Shown here one piece after another: positions 37,660 to 50,023 of a DNA stretch of 64,000 nucleotides. Both the position numbers and the translations under genes were made by a program. Source of the DNA: Membranipora membranacea (taxonomy: Eukaryota > Bryozoa > Gymnolaemata > Cheilostomatida > Membraniporidae); assembly GCA_914767715.1 (NCBI GenBank), contig OU612067.1, positions 32,464,162-32,528,161 of the forward strand, written 5' to 3'. Below the pieces are notes generated by a model that saw only the letters and a list, made by a program, of their open reading frames with translations, had not been told where the DNA came from and made no database searches. Numbering within the stretch: the stretch's first letter is position 1; every line of letters starts with the position of its first letter.

Positions 37660-40257
37660 TCCATAGCCAGTGATATCCAATATGACTTCAAGACCTACAA
37701 ATAACAGTGAAAACATTAACATCTTTTATATAAGTTTTATTAAAAAATATTTGTCATTTCTAATGGCTGTGTGGTTGTTTTTGGGATGCAGCAAAGTTTG
37801 TATTTATTTTTGTACTTGGCTGAACAAACCAAATAGTCCTCCTGAAATCATGACTGAGATGAACAATAATGTGTGACACTCCAACACATATGGTATGGGA
37901 GGTTTATGGTGGGGAGAACCAGACGATAGCAGCTATGCAAAGGCATGTAGCCCCGTCACTCTTCAAGGTGACCAGTAAAATATTCCTACATACGATACAC
38001 AATCCTATCAGAAAGAATATTGAGAGCGTCATGCCCCTTTAACATATAAATAACAGAATTACCATTGGAACTATACTTTCACATCGTGTAGGCCTACAAT
38101 GATCACAATGTAAGTCACTGAACAATTGTGAGCAGAACAATTAAATTAACATATTATGGCTTATAAATTTTGTTTTGGGCCAAACATGTCAGAGTTTTAC
38201 TAGCTGACCTCTCAAACTGAATATTCAGATGATAGACAATCTGATCGATGTAGACAGTCAAACTAATATGCATATAATGCATAATCCCTGACACTGCACA
38301 CAGTCCCACAACAACAATACCAACTAAAGCTTAATTACACAATAGGAGTATCTGAAAGCTGCATATAACAAGTACAAAGTCAAAAATTGGTGCAGAACCA
38401 GGAACGAAACTTTTGTCTGCGAATAATTATGTGAATTCTATGACAGTGCCTTGCAATACTGTACACAATCACTTCTAGACCTCACTTTGTGATTGGTTGT
38501 TTTAAGCTTTCTAGGATGTCATCAGTTGCATTGTGAGTTGGACTGGAGGTGTAGTAGGCCTACCACTTTGAAGAGCCATCAAGCTTGGGACAGGGGTCCT
38601 GGTATTTTTCCATGAGTGAGACCTGGTGATACAGGACCAACCTGTGCTTTATTCTATGGACTAGGGCCTAACCGGCTGTCAAGGCCAGAGCGTTGGGTCC
38701 ACTTCAGCCTCAAGTCAAGATCTAGCATCCTACAGGGTAAGGCAAACAGTCTAGTCTGCTATAGAAAGACTGAGCATTTCTTGCTAGCCTTAACTAGCTG
38801 AAGTATGTAACCTAGAGCACATGGTTGAGAAAGTCCTGTTGGCTAGCCAAACTATTAGTATTACACTTACAGTAGTAGTGGCCAGTTTGTAGCATTGGAT
38901 TGGATCACATGCTTAGGCCTAAAATATCACACTCTGCTTCAATTCAGTATTTGATTTGTGCCAGGAACCACCACATGGTTTTTCCCAGAGCCTGATACCA
39001 AAGCAAATAGTACCAGTGAGCAAAGCTTGTCAAGACAGGCTAACTGTAACTAACTCAGACTGAACTGAAGCAGCATGTGATGTAAGTCACTCCTTGCTTG
39101 GACAAATAAATCCAATTTGCGCCGATGAAGTTAAATGTGGAACAAACCAAGTGCTGCTTATAGCTAAGAAAGAGGTGTGCTTAGTATCCCATATATGCAT
39201 GGAATCCACTTTGACTTGTTTAAGGCAGTTGAGGAGTTGAAATCCTATAGTCACTCACAGTTTTTTTTGCAATATTTATTGACTTATTTCTTAGCCTGAA
39301 ATTGCAATATCTTTGTGCGGGTTTATGGGTATGGCACCCTTCATCCATATAATCAATGTATAACAAGAAATGCGGCTATGAAAATTAGATTCAGCCAACG
39401 ATATCTTATTAGAATTTTAAATGAAGATATCAATGGCAAGACTCATGACACTGCGGATTGTCTATCTAATCACAAAAAGAGGACAACTAGCACATTTTGA
39501 AAAATAGTTATTATTGCATAAATCAAGGATTTGTAGACCTAGGTCTAGTTGTAGGTCTACAACTCCTTGCATAAATCAAAGGGAGGGCATTAACAGGCAT
39601 TAATGATGGACAAAACTAGATAGTAGATACCCTCAACAGGTCATACATTACAAGATGGCAGATAAAAAAACAGGAGGTCTCCGCCGACAAACACCCAACA
39701 TGGAGTACCACTCTGCATCTGATTGTCATTTTTCTAAGCTAAAACTTGAGTGTTCATTTATTATGAATTGCATCGTTTAACCTGATTTTACATATTATAT
39801 TGTTATATTGGCATATCTTATAGGTGCCATTCATAACTCACTTAACTACATCTCAATTCCCAACACATTCACCTGTGCAGCTGCCTGGCATGTAATTTTA
39901 CAGATCTGTCCCACTCAGTGATATTTCCTATCACAACCGTATTATTACCGTCAGATTATTGAGGTCACTGTTTTTATCGAATATTTATTATGTGAGTGTG
40001 GCATGTTTTAGCCTTCATTAACATTTTCAGGATGTGGCCTCTGATATGGCGTTCCATTTTACCATTAACATGTGTGAATATTATGTCATATTTATTCACT
40101 GCTGAAAATTCATAATGGTTTTATCCTTTCCTCATCAATGCATATTTTGGTAAACAAAACTAGAGCCCAATCAACTAGCATTATGATTTACAACACAGAC
40201 CAATCAATTTGCTCTCATACACCATAGAAGTTTATTTACCAGCAAGCAGCCTGTACT
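37660..40257. other. Noncoding, nothing recognised except a small palindrome
   Basis: Short open frames only. A near-perfect hairpin (caagga...tgtagacctaggtcta...tccttg) lies at about 39524-39570. Confidence 0.5.
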
Positions 40258-40443
40258 ATGGACCGAAAAAGGATGATCAAGCCGTCGCTACGACAAAAAT
40301 TAATTCTTACCACCCACAATCAAAAGCCTAAGTTCCTAGTCCACAGTGGGCGGGATCAGCTATATAAATTGGCCATAGCGGCCCTTCAACGGGCATCCGA
40401 ATTCACACTGAGGGAAAACTCACCCCAGCTAAGATTAAGGTAA
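40258..40443 (+). CDS. Orphan exon-like ORF (tentative)
   Basis: MDRKRMIKPSLRQKLILTTH opens a 60-codon basic ORF that ends at aag|gtaaac, a good splice donor (the unspliced frame stops just after). Base composition is more GC-rich than the surroundings. No domain is recognised and no downstream exon was identified. It could be the first exon of an unrecognised gene, or a fragment of a mobile element. Confidence 0.25.
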   Translation: MDRKRMIKPSLRQKLILTTHNQKPKFLVHSGRDQLYKLAIAALQRASEFTLRENSPQLRLR

Positions 40444-40910
40444 ACAACAAAGAAAGTTTGTAACATCAGGCTGGTCACACTGGGAATTTCTTAGGGAGGT
40501 GTGATTTAATGATGTAGGAAACCTGAATTTTTATCACTAGCCCGTAAGTGTAAACTTTTAAATTAACTAGATTTGCATATTATTTGATCATACAATCATA
40601 CAATCAAGATATAATCATGTCATATTCTTGTCAAACTTTCCAGGTTGACAGTTCTTCCATAATAAGCTGACAAGAGTTCACGACTGAGAGTGCCCCAGAC
40701 CGTCTGTAAGATTTGATCCAGCTTTTGTCATGCGCAAAATACCCGAATCACCCTTAAAAAGCGGCGGTGAGAAATAACCCTAAGCTGTATTTAGAGACCT
40801 GTCTAGGTTTATTGTTAAACCACTGCTGCCACACAGCCAAATGTGTGCTTATAGAAATCTGTGTCACTCAAAACTAATGTAATGAGGCTGCAATCTCAGC
40901 ATTGTCACCT

Positions 40911-41093
40911 ATTGAGCAAATAATTTGCACAAGCTGATTGTCAAAATTAGGGTATGAAATTAATTATCTACCGCATCGGGTGACGTAGTTACTTTCTTAC
41001 TAGTGCACACTGTACACGTCATAAGCTGGTGTATAGATTTCATGCCCTGATTTTGCAGATCAGTTTGTGCAAATTATTTGTTCATTAGGTTAC
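40911..41093. repeat. Palindromic element, about 53-bp arms
   Basis: The left arm containing gcaaataatttgcacaagct pairs with the right arm containing cagtttgtgcaaattatttg, and gtatgaaat pairs with atttcatgc, around a loop of about 75 bases. It looks like a small non-autonomous foldback or MITE; no target duplication was defined. Confidence 0.75.
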
Positions 41094-41205
41094 AATTATC
41101 CGATTTTAGTCTCAATCAAATATCTTTGAGCTATGCAGAATTCAATGTGCACTTGCATGAGTGGCAGCAGTAGTTTAAGTCTATATTCATTTATGGTTAC
41201 AAATA

Positions 41206-42600
41206 ACATCGTTTGATTATCACAATTTCAAACACCAGTTTGTAACATAAATGGAGACCTGAGGTTGCCTGTCAAATATAAAAGTTCCTCAAACAAGCTA
41301 AATTGATTATTAACTTTCCTAATAAACCACAAAGTATCCTAAAGCTTACGATCAGTTTTAACGTCCTATAAATAAAATGTTGAAGCTGCCCATTTTATGT
41401 TACAATATTCCTGCACCTTCGGTGCTTATCTATATAAATGACCTCTTTCATCCGCTGTTTGTATATCACCCTGCACCTTTGCTGTTTAGTTGTTATAATC
41501 AAGAGTAATTCGTAGAAATATTTCTGTATTATCAACACTTGTATTTGCACAACCATAGCCTTAGTGCATAATTTATGTGAATTTTATCAATTGATAGAGA
41601 AGATCGTTTGACAATCAAACTGGACATCTAGGATGTTCTATAGCACTGTAACCCAAGTCACTTTCCTTTGTTGCCGTCGTCAATCGTCATCACTGGCGGG
41701 CATATGAGCTTGTAATTTGAACAAATCGGAACACTTTTATTATCACATGATCAGCTTAGCTTATATCCTGTTTCACTCTCATTAAGTGTGGTACATGTTA
41801 GTCAGGGACCCAGGCTAAATATTATTATTACATTATACAGCTTGTGTGCCATAGGAAGGTCTTTGCCTAGAAAAACCTACAAGACACATGCTAAGCCGCT
41901 TGGGTGTGAGAGATCTATGTTTATTTTTGTAAATAGTTTTTTTAATTGAATGGTACATGCCAGTAGCTCTTTGCCTAATAAAACCTACATGACACATGCT
42001 AAGCCGCTTGGGTGTGAGAGATCTATGTTTATTTTTGTAAATTGTTTTTTTAATTGAATGGTACATGCCAGTAGCTCTTTGCCTAGTACAACCTACATGA
42101 CACACGCTAAGCCGCTTGGGTGTGAGAGTTCTATGTTTATTTTTGCAAATAGTTTTTTTAATTGAATGGTACATGCCAGTAGCTCTTTTTTTTAATACTT
42201 TATTTAATAAAAAGTGCTACTGGCCGTTTGACAGATCATATTAATATCAATAATCAATAGACATCTTGACATACAGTATTCATGATATTGATATTTTATG
42301 GTTATAAATTACTTTATTGTCATACCGTTATGAACCTATTATTATTAAATTATTTAATATTTTTTACTAAATATTGTTGAATTGTTTCAGATCTCAAATA
42401 CCAGTCTGTAACATAAATATAGGCCCTAAGTTATCTGATAGTTATAATAGAATTTCCCCGTCAATCTCAACTGGAGTTCAGATTTCCTAATAAATGCAGT
42501 GTAAATAAGTGCAACCTTGATCCTTATCCTGCAGCTTACCAGGTTATAATGGCTTATAAATAAAATATTGAAGCTGCCAGTTTCATGCAACATTCATCCT
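41206..42600. repeat. Two diverged direct copies about 1.17 kb apart
   Basis: 41220-41420 and 42385-42600 share ordered strings such as caccagtttgtaacataaat / taccagtctgtaacataaat and cctataaataaaatgttgaagctgcc / gcttataaataaaatattgaagctgcc (each cut to its shared core). Old duplication; no coding content. Confidence 0.6.
41850..42186. repeat. 108-bp tandem repeat, three units
   Basis: ctaagccgcttgggtgtgag recurs at 41891, 41999 and 42107. Because 108 is a multiple of three, a repetitive open frame appears on the - strand; it is a by-product of the repeat, not a gene. Confidence 0.93.
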
Positions 42601-42713
42601 TTGCCGCTACTATCTGTTTGTAAGTTCTTGCGATATTCTACTCCGGTATATAGGTAACATTTACTCTGGTGCAGACTTACTTTATTTGTGCTCATGTTCA
42701 TATATGAAAGTGT

Positions 42714-42782
42714 CAGCGGCCCACTGATATAAATTTAAAGTGTCAGCGGCCTACTGACATAAATTTAAAGTGTCAAGCGGGC
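42714..42782. repeat. 29-bp tandem repeat
   Basis: About two and a half units of aaagtgtcagcggcccactg followed by atataaattt. Confidence 0.85.
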
Positions 42783-44880
42783 ATTATTTCAATGGATGAT
42801 GCACACTTAAGTCTGCATGCATATGATCACAAATTAAATCTATGCTGTAATTCTGATAGCTTGAGTAACTTTATAACTTCGTGATTGGAAAAAAGCAGAT
42901 AATCTCCATTATCCATAATAAAATATATCAAATATGATAAATTGAAAATTTATAGTTTGACACTCGCACAATCCAGGTGTTCTTCAGTAACATTTATATT
43001 TGTTGTGTTTGCTGTAACGCATACTTGCATGAAGGGCACATTTTATAATAAATCAATTCCTAATTCAGGTTTTCTATTCACCTTTGTAAAATTATTAATC
43101 CATGTATATTTTGTTCATTTTAAAACAAAAAATAAATCAGTCTACTGGAAACAGATTTTGGTATCAATAAATTCCGTGCTAAACTTTACAGCCACAAGTC
43201 AACAAGATTGTTCTTACCACCTATAGGTTAGGTAGATTTCAATTTACGCAGATTTTCAGGAAAATTGACCTATACATAATCCATGATGACTGTCAAAAAA
43301 GTGCTTTATTTATTGGTGAATGATGCTTTATTCTCTAAGCTAGAGCTAATTTTGAAATATTGACAAGAGAAATCAACCTTGCATGGCATATTTATTATAG
43401 AAAAATTGCATTTCCACAATATTTTCTGAATTGTGACGCTGCGTTAAGATGCTCAATTTTTCTAATTAGTTGTACAAAATCGTGATTTAGGTTGCCAGAA
43501 ATGGCAATGAGTTGATTGGTAGTTTTCTTTTTTTCTTATACAATCAACCCTATGTCTAGACTTGTCAATGCAAGAGCATTTTGAATTTATTACCTGAAGT
43601 TTATAAATGAAGTTGCCATAGACCTTTTTAAATCCGCTCAGCACATCTCAATACAACCTGTTCATCAATTCCTAAGGAACATGTTTTGTGACTGTCTTTT
43701 TGACACAAGTTTGTCTGCAGTTGAGATATCAAGATAATCTTACAAATAAATATAAAAATGGAGAAATAAAAGAAAATTTTGCCCATGGTCCCACCTGCAA
43801 TAACTGAAAATGTCAAGAATTGTGTAAGCTTGTGTATTAGATAGAAATGGGAATACTATTTCAACTAAATGTGTGACCCTAAGGTGTACACACCAAATCC
43901 CTTGTTCGATTGAGTTTATGGCTGTGTGCAAAAATATTTTTGGTAACAGCGACCCAACAACTCATTTGGTTTTGTCTCAAAAATGATTTGCTCAAACATT
44001 GTCAGATGACATCCACTGTTACACAATGCTATAGATTTTAAAGGATTCAGGCAGTTTTTACTTGCAATAATTATTGTTTCAGTTTTGTGAGGGCATAAAG
44101 ATTACAATGATACAGTGCCATGATATATGAATACAGGAAAGTAAAAGTAACAGTTTAATAACCGTACCCATAAGCCAATTTCGAGTAACCCAAAAACAGA
44201 TGGTGACAATATTCAACTTGTTACACACTTACCAGTCCATCACCGTTTGTTTTTGTTTATTCTATTAGTAATTACCAGTACGGCAATTGTAGTCCGAGTG
44301 CAATCTACTGTCTGACGCGTCACATCTGTCATGTTGCTTATATTATGGCAAGCACAATGAGATAAGAGAGTTTTGTGTAACACCACAATATTCTGCATCT
44401 CCTCGTTACTTGAAGTTAAAAGTATGGATCTAACTGTATCTTTATTTACTCCATTTTCTTTTGCGTCAAAAACTAGATTCACTCTCGACGTTAATTCCAA
44501 TTTTTTGTGGCAAAAGATGTTCTGGTTATCTCAATTGTACGCAAACACAACTTACAATATTGCTCAAGATGTGAATGTCCTTGCGTCACAACCCTCTCAT
44601 AAAAATAATGATCTTGCCCAGTTGGAATCACCATATTATTCCCTTTTAAAAAAATACCACTTTTAGGATAAGTTTCCATAAGTATAGCTTGGAGATTAAT
44701 GTTTATTAGTGTCGATCTATCAGGATTGATGCTGAACTCCATAACAACCCATCGGATTAAAAATTACGAAACAAGCCATGTCCGTGTCTGCTTCCACATC
44801 CTCCTGAAACAGCATCACCTAATAATAGCGTCATCTAACCGGAGAAAAACATGTACTGTGACCTAGGGGGTAGTCATGGG
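42783..44880. other. Noncoding upstream of peroxidase copy 3
   Basis: Several overlapping short open frames on both strands; none has a domain, signal peptide or coherent splice chain. Confidence 0.5.
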
Positions 44881-44888
44881 TATAAAAG
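44881..44888 (+). promoter_or_regulatory. TATA box of peroxidase copy 3, with noncoding first exon
   Basis: TATAAAAG, then a short leader ending at a donor after 44937 (gctaag|gtagga). The leader resumes after an AG at 45545, 53 bases before the ATG at 45599. Same layout as copy 2. Confidence 0.65.
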
Positions 44889-45072
44889 ACACAATATCCT
44901 TTGACAAACCATCAGTTCCAGCACAGTATTTGCTAAGGTAGGACTGAACAAGGTATTTAGCCAGTAGTGTAACATCAATTTTTTACATCGTACAATTTTT
45001 TATCAATTTTGAAAGTGTAAATTTGTTTTGATGCTATTTATTTCAATAGGGAGAAGCAACATGCCCTTTATG

Positions 45073-45157
45073 CATCATTATTAATAATCAATTGAGAATC
45101 CCATCCACTGTAGCCTTCAATTGTGCATGGGATTTACCATCGATTATTAATAATGAT
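45073..45157. repeat. 85-bp palindrome in the leader intron of peroxidase copy 3
   Basis: atcattattaataatc at the left and gattattaataatgat at the right, with gaatcccat/atgggattt pairing inside. Small MITE-like hairpin. Confidence 0.8.
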
Positions 45158-45598
45158 TTTTCTTTCCACAGCACATGTCCTGTTTGTCCATCTGATTAAT
45201 CTCTAGTCAGTAAACTAATGGTAATAAAGTTATTTCCAATTCCTAAACATAATTTCTCAGAGTTCAAGACATGGAAAACATTTCTATTGTTTTACGACAT
45301 TGACAGAATTGTGTTTAGCACCAGACTGAGTTTCACATACATCTCAATCTCTAGTATTTGACTGTATCTTTGTAATTTCTTAATGTAGTCATGTTTACAG
45401 AAAATTTGACATCAAGAAAATTATAGTGTATAACTTATGAGATTCTAATGAATTCTCGGGAAAATCAGAAAAGCGTCTCAAATTTTGTCCCACAAACTTA
45501 GTGAGAATTTGGTGTGACAATTGTATCATGCTGCAATATTTACAGAAAGATTGACAGAGCTATAATCACCACAAGTAACTGAGAAACAAGGCAGAAGT

Positions 45599-48500
45599 AT
45601 GAGGTTCTTCTATCATATGTTACTAGTTGTTGTGATATGTGCTCCTAACATCCTGGCTGTAACCACTAAACAGGTAGGTATTTTGAAACATAATTTAATA
45701 TTCAGTATTAAAACCAAATATAATACAACTAATTCTTTTTGGTTGCTCATTGATAAACCAACAAAGGGAGGTTCTATTGAAAGCAAGAAGGAAAGTTTTC
45801 TTAGACGGAAAGGCGGGGCGCTGTCTTCTATGCAAGAAATGTTCAAAGGTTTCTAAAAGTTTTTGAAATAATTAACATAGGGTAGGAAAGAAATAGCAAA
45901 GCTTGCAATTATTCAAGCAAAACTTTATTAGAGATCATGACTTGCTATGGAAAAAAAGAGGTACTGTCAGCTGCATCCCGACATTTACATCATACATGAT
46001 CAGAGAGGACAATTTCTGAGTCTGTACATAATCTTTCCCAAAAAGAGTTCTGAATATTTCACTACGATAATCTTGCAAAGCTCTTGCAGAGCTAGCTGCC
46101 TTGCTGAAATTAAACACTCTGAGTAGCCTTTCATGATCTAACTTTAGCTCATTACATATTCATCAGGATAAGGCGCTCGGTGCTGTGTGCCAAGGTATAA
46201 TAGATGAGACACCAGCTTTAATCCCAGGCCTTGTTAGACTGATCTTCCATGACTGTGTAAGCGGATGTGACGGGTGTGTAGATACGTCCCTTACTGAGTC
46301 AACATACGGTGATGTAGTTAGTGCAGGTAAAGCCTTTATAGCTCAGGTTTTAATTTGGCCATAATGGCCAGAAGTTGACATTGCACAAAAACATTATAAA
46401 AAAGTCCTAGGATGTAAAGTTTTCTCCTTCCAAGTCTCTTCTCATCTTGGTTATCCTCAGTCCATCTTGTGTATATGTCAAATGTGCATAGCCAATAATT
46501 GATTTGATCAGTGTGCAGCATATAACAGTCAGCGATAATCAAATTTTTGTTAGTGGTAGAGCAAGAAATAATATTTAATACTTTCTGTTGATATTATATT
46601 CTATATCCTATCAGTGTATAATAATTGTTTGGCAGTTTTTAGGTAGTGGCCTAACACCATCTATTATGTGCTGGGCCATTTGCTTTCTCTCACTCTCATT
46701 TCACGAAACTATATTGAATGTGTGATGTGTACTGTAAGCTAGACATCACCAGATGGGGTAACTCGCTCTACACTACAACGAACGCACAGCTAAGGAAATC
46801 TTCATTCATAAGTTTTAATTATTTTTTCCAGGCTTAGATCGACCAATCGCTTCACTTGATAATGCGTACACTCAGTCAGTACTTACATCAAACACAATAA
46901 AGGACATCAGTAGAGCTGACTTCTACGCTAAATGTGGCCAGGTGGCAGCTGAGCAGGGCAGACAGAATGCAGGTTAGAATATTCATTGTTTCACTTGCCC
47001 ACTCACTTATGTTGATATTATTACAGAACTTTCATTGTTCATTAAAGAATCAAAAACTGGATCAATTTAATAAAGTATCCGTGAAAATTTCACACGAGGG
47101 TACAAAATGAATTCAGATGTGCCGTTTTTGTGCCCATCACAAAACCTGACATACCTGCTAAAAAATTTTGTTTTGTTTATGTGACTGACATGATTGTAAC
47201 TTTCAAATTTCATGAAGGAGGTTCTTCTGCAAAGAATCTACCAATTGTGATGAGATATGGCAGAAAAGATTGTGATGGGGATCCAAGAGAAAAAGCTGAG
47301 GATTTCCCAAATAACAGGATGGGACTAAAGGCTGATAGGAAGTATGGCCTAAAAGAAGGAGTACTTGAATGGTGCAGAAGAGTGTTCAGTTTCACAACAA
47401 GGGAATGTGTTGCCATCATAGGTAAATTGCTGAAGCTGAGTATTCCTTGAGAATCACTACTCTAACAATGAAGCATTGTAGATGTTAATTTAAAAAAAGT
47501 CTCTCTGTTAGTGATCTAAAGGCACAATCTCTGACAAAAAAATTGCTTCCTGTTTTCTGCACATTTCAAACATCTAATATCTTTCCATCAGAATTAGTAA
47601 CACAGTTTTCAAAATCATCTGATCTAATGTTAAATTTGCGTAGATATAATTTGATTGCATATATTATTACCTGCTTCGCTGTTAAATCAAGTTTACAGGG
47701 CATTTGTCCCTCAACTTGCAAGCATATTATGCCTTACGTTATGTGCAGTAGCCACTTTACTATAGCAACAGTTCATCCTCAGCCGTTTGTTGCTGAAGTG
47801 TATTTACCGTGTATGTATCACATACCCTGAATGATGTTATTAATAACAAATATTTCAATCTTCTAGGGGCTCACACACTTGGCGGAGCGCTACCTCAAAA
47901 TTCAGGTTATAATTTCTTGTGGATTCCAGGAGGTCAACTCAACTTGGATAACCAGTTTTACATAGACCTCGCCAGTAAGAACATGAGCTGGGTTCAGGTA
48001 GGCGACACTTATTATCCAGCATCAGGCAATTAGTTGGGATTTTTTTTTTGCATCTTCTTTTCTAGATGGCAGTAAAGGATGCAATTGATGATGAGACAGT
48101 GCCCCTTACCCATGTTTGTCATCAGTATCAACTGAATATGGTATTGGTGACTTTCTGCAGACAAGTAGACGGTTGATAAGGTGCTGCGATTGCCTTCCCA
48201 ACACACCATTAGGGCTGGCTGTGGGGCTAACTTCAAACGCTGCAATAACTTTTGAATTTTGATTATTGCAGGTAAACATAGCCGGAGATGAAGCTACTAC
48301 AAATGATGCCAGATGGCAGTACACTGTAGGCAATAACCTGATGTTAAATACTGATATGTGTCTCTTCAAGGATATCTCTCCAGATCATTATGGACTGTGA
48401 GTATAGCTGAACTACACCAAAACGTTTTGAAACTTTCAGCATCTTAGTTAACTGAATAAACACGGTCAAATATATTTACTCTTAAGATTGTTCTATCTAG

Positions 48501-48981
48501 GAATTCCCTAGTGGTTCTCATCCTACATCAACTTACAGACATGTATGCACATATGATACAAAGAGAAAAGATTTATGCCGGTTCAATGACCTCTTATGAT
48601 TCAACATAATCAAAATATATCCTTCTTTGCAGCGCTGAGTCCTCGGCTAGCTCTGTAAAAAGGTCAAAAACAGCAAAATTTGTTCAAATCTATGCAAGGA
48701 ATAATAAAGTATGGTTAAAGGACTTTGCAAAGGTAGGTGAGAATATTTTCTTCTTATTAATGATTAATCAAATCCAAAAAGTGGCGAAACTCAACAATGG
48801 TCTGATATCATTATCTAATTATTTAATCCGTGTTCACCTGTTACCTGTTACTGTTGATATTTCATAGCCTAAAAATTCGAAAACAAAATGTTGTCAATTT
48901 TAATATGTTTATCTGTGATGCTTGCAGGCTTTCACTAAGATGATCGAAAATGGAAACAAACTGCAACCTATCAGAAAGTAA
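45599..48981 (+). CDS. Secreted plant-type haem peroxidase, copy 3 (predicted active)
   Basis: Eight exons: 45599-45673, 46167-46326, 46832-46972, 47221-47421 (or from 47218), 47867-47997, 48272-48396, 48633-48732, 48928-48981; 328 residues. Signal peptide at 1-20 (MRFFYHMLLVVVICAPNILA). Distal haem pocket LVRLIFHDC with Arg49, His53 and Asp54, then GCDGC (58-62). Proximal haem ligand His195 in GAHTLG, the signature of class II/III peroxidases. NTDMCLF (exon 6) and AKFVQIYARNNKVWLKDFA (exon 7) match the family's C-terminal region. No animal-type (MPO-like) peroxidase features are seen. The enzyme would oxidise substrates with H2O2 outside the cell; the substrate is unknown. The exon count and most phases equal copies 1 and 2, so the three share an ancestor, and copy 3 best preserves it. 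It lacks the Met-rich tail. Confidence 0.92.
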
Positions 48982-49804
48982 CTGTGGAACCCCCAATAAC
49001 ACCCCACCCAACCCTGAAATGACAACTAGAGCTAGATTTGAGAAAAATGCTGAAAATTCTCCCCCCCCCCCCCAATTCAAGATACTAGATATTCAGACAA
49101 TGATTATCATCTTGGAATTATCTAGGAATATATTACATTTGTCATAGTTTATAACATTATTAATATATATTGGTCAACAAATGTGAATTTCAGTTCTTTT
49201 TAAATTAGATGGTGTAGGTAATTATTCACAAACTCTAGTAGTATCTCAATGATATCGTCAATGTCTCTACAATAAATTTTCTCATCAAACAACATAAATG
49301 TGACTATATTCATCTCCTAATAGAATGGGGTTTCTTCATCATACAAATTCAGAGTTCTTCATATGCTTTTCTTATCTGTCGGAGGTAAAAATTATCCTCA
49401 TACTTCTATGTTTGAATAAATCTCGATACTGGTATGATGCCAAATAGAGTTTCCCACTAAACTTTTACTATGAGCAACTTGAAACCTGTGTACTGTGTTG
49501 ATTTACAAATCGCATTGAAAAAGATCAAGGAATGAATAATTAAATTGAAACAAATGAGATCTGGGCGTTTCTCGCTGCATCGGTTTTTTTTCTCATTCAA
49601 CCATTGTGTTACCACCAACCAATTCCAAAACAATATAAGGATAAGTGATCGATGAAATTTAACTCATAACCATGACGCCTCAATGACTCAACTTGTTACC
49701 ATGTCAATCGGAGACTGCATGAACAGAAAAAAAAAATATATATAAAATATATATATACAAATATCAATAAATCAAGCAACAGGCATTAGTTGAAAGGTAC
49801 CAAC
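48982..49804. other. Downstream noncoding of peroxidase copy 3
   Basis: A poly-C run at about 49060-49073 and a candidate AATAAA at 49271-49276. A short AT-rich stretch lies at 49735-49760. No gene. Confidence 0.55.
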
Positions 49805-50023
49805 TTAAGATGTAACTTGGTACAAGGGATGGAGCTCCACAAACCGAGTTGCTCCATCTGAACCCCAAAGACTTAATGGGTTGATGGCGTAAGTTAGAGA
49901 TCCCGCTTTATTCACTACACAGAGTATTGTACTCACATCCATCATGATCATACCATCCAACCAATTCCACCCTGTTAACACAGCGTACAGCGTAAAAAAA
50001 AGCAGAAGAAATCTTGCATTCAT
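49805..50023 (-). CDS. Small secreted protein ORF (tentative)
   Basis: 72 codons from an ATG in good context to a stop. It starts with a signal peptide-like segment (MNARFLLLFFTLYAVLTG), followed by WNWLDGMIMMDVSTILCVV and NKAGSLTYAI. The pattern W-x-x-x-DG...DVS...VNKAGSL faintly recalls a tectonin / fish-egg-lectin beta-propeller blade, but one blade is too little to be sure. It could be a complete short gene, a first exon, or a remnant. No splice partner was established. Confidence 0.35.
   Translation of the reverse strand: MNARFLLLFFTLYAVLTGWNWLDGMIMMDVSTILCVVNKAGSLTYAINPLSLWGSDGATRFVELHPLYQVTS

Noticed and set aside
6840-39040. Scattered gcttgtcaagac strings (about 6843, 18632, 39024)
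   Set aside because: A short palindromic string seen at a few places with different flanks; too short to define a repeat family.
41833-42174. 113-codon repetitive ORF on the - strand
   Set aside because: It is produced by three 108-bp tandem units; the unit length is a multiple of three, so the frame stays open by arithmetic. No start context, signal or homologue.
45613-45856. ORFs on both strands around peroxidase copy 3 exon 1
   Set aside because: They read through the splice donor at 45674 into intron 1, or are antisense to it.
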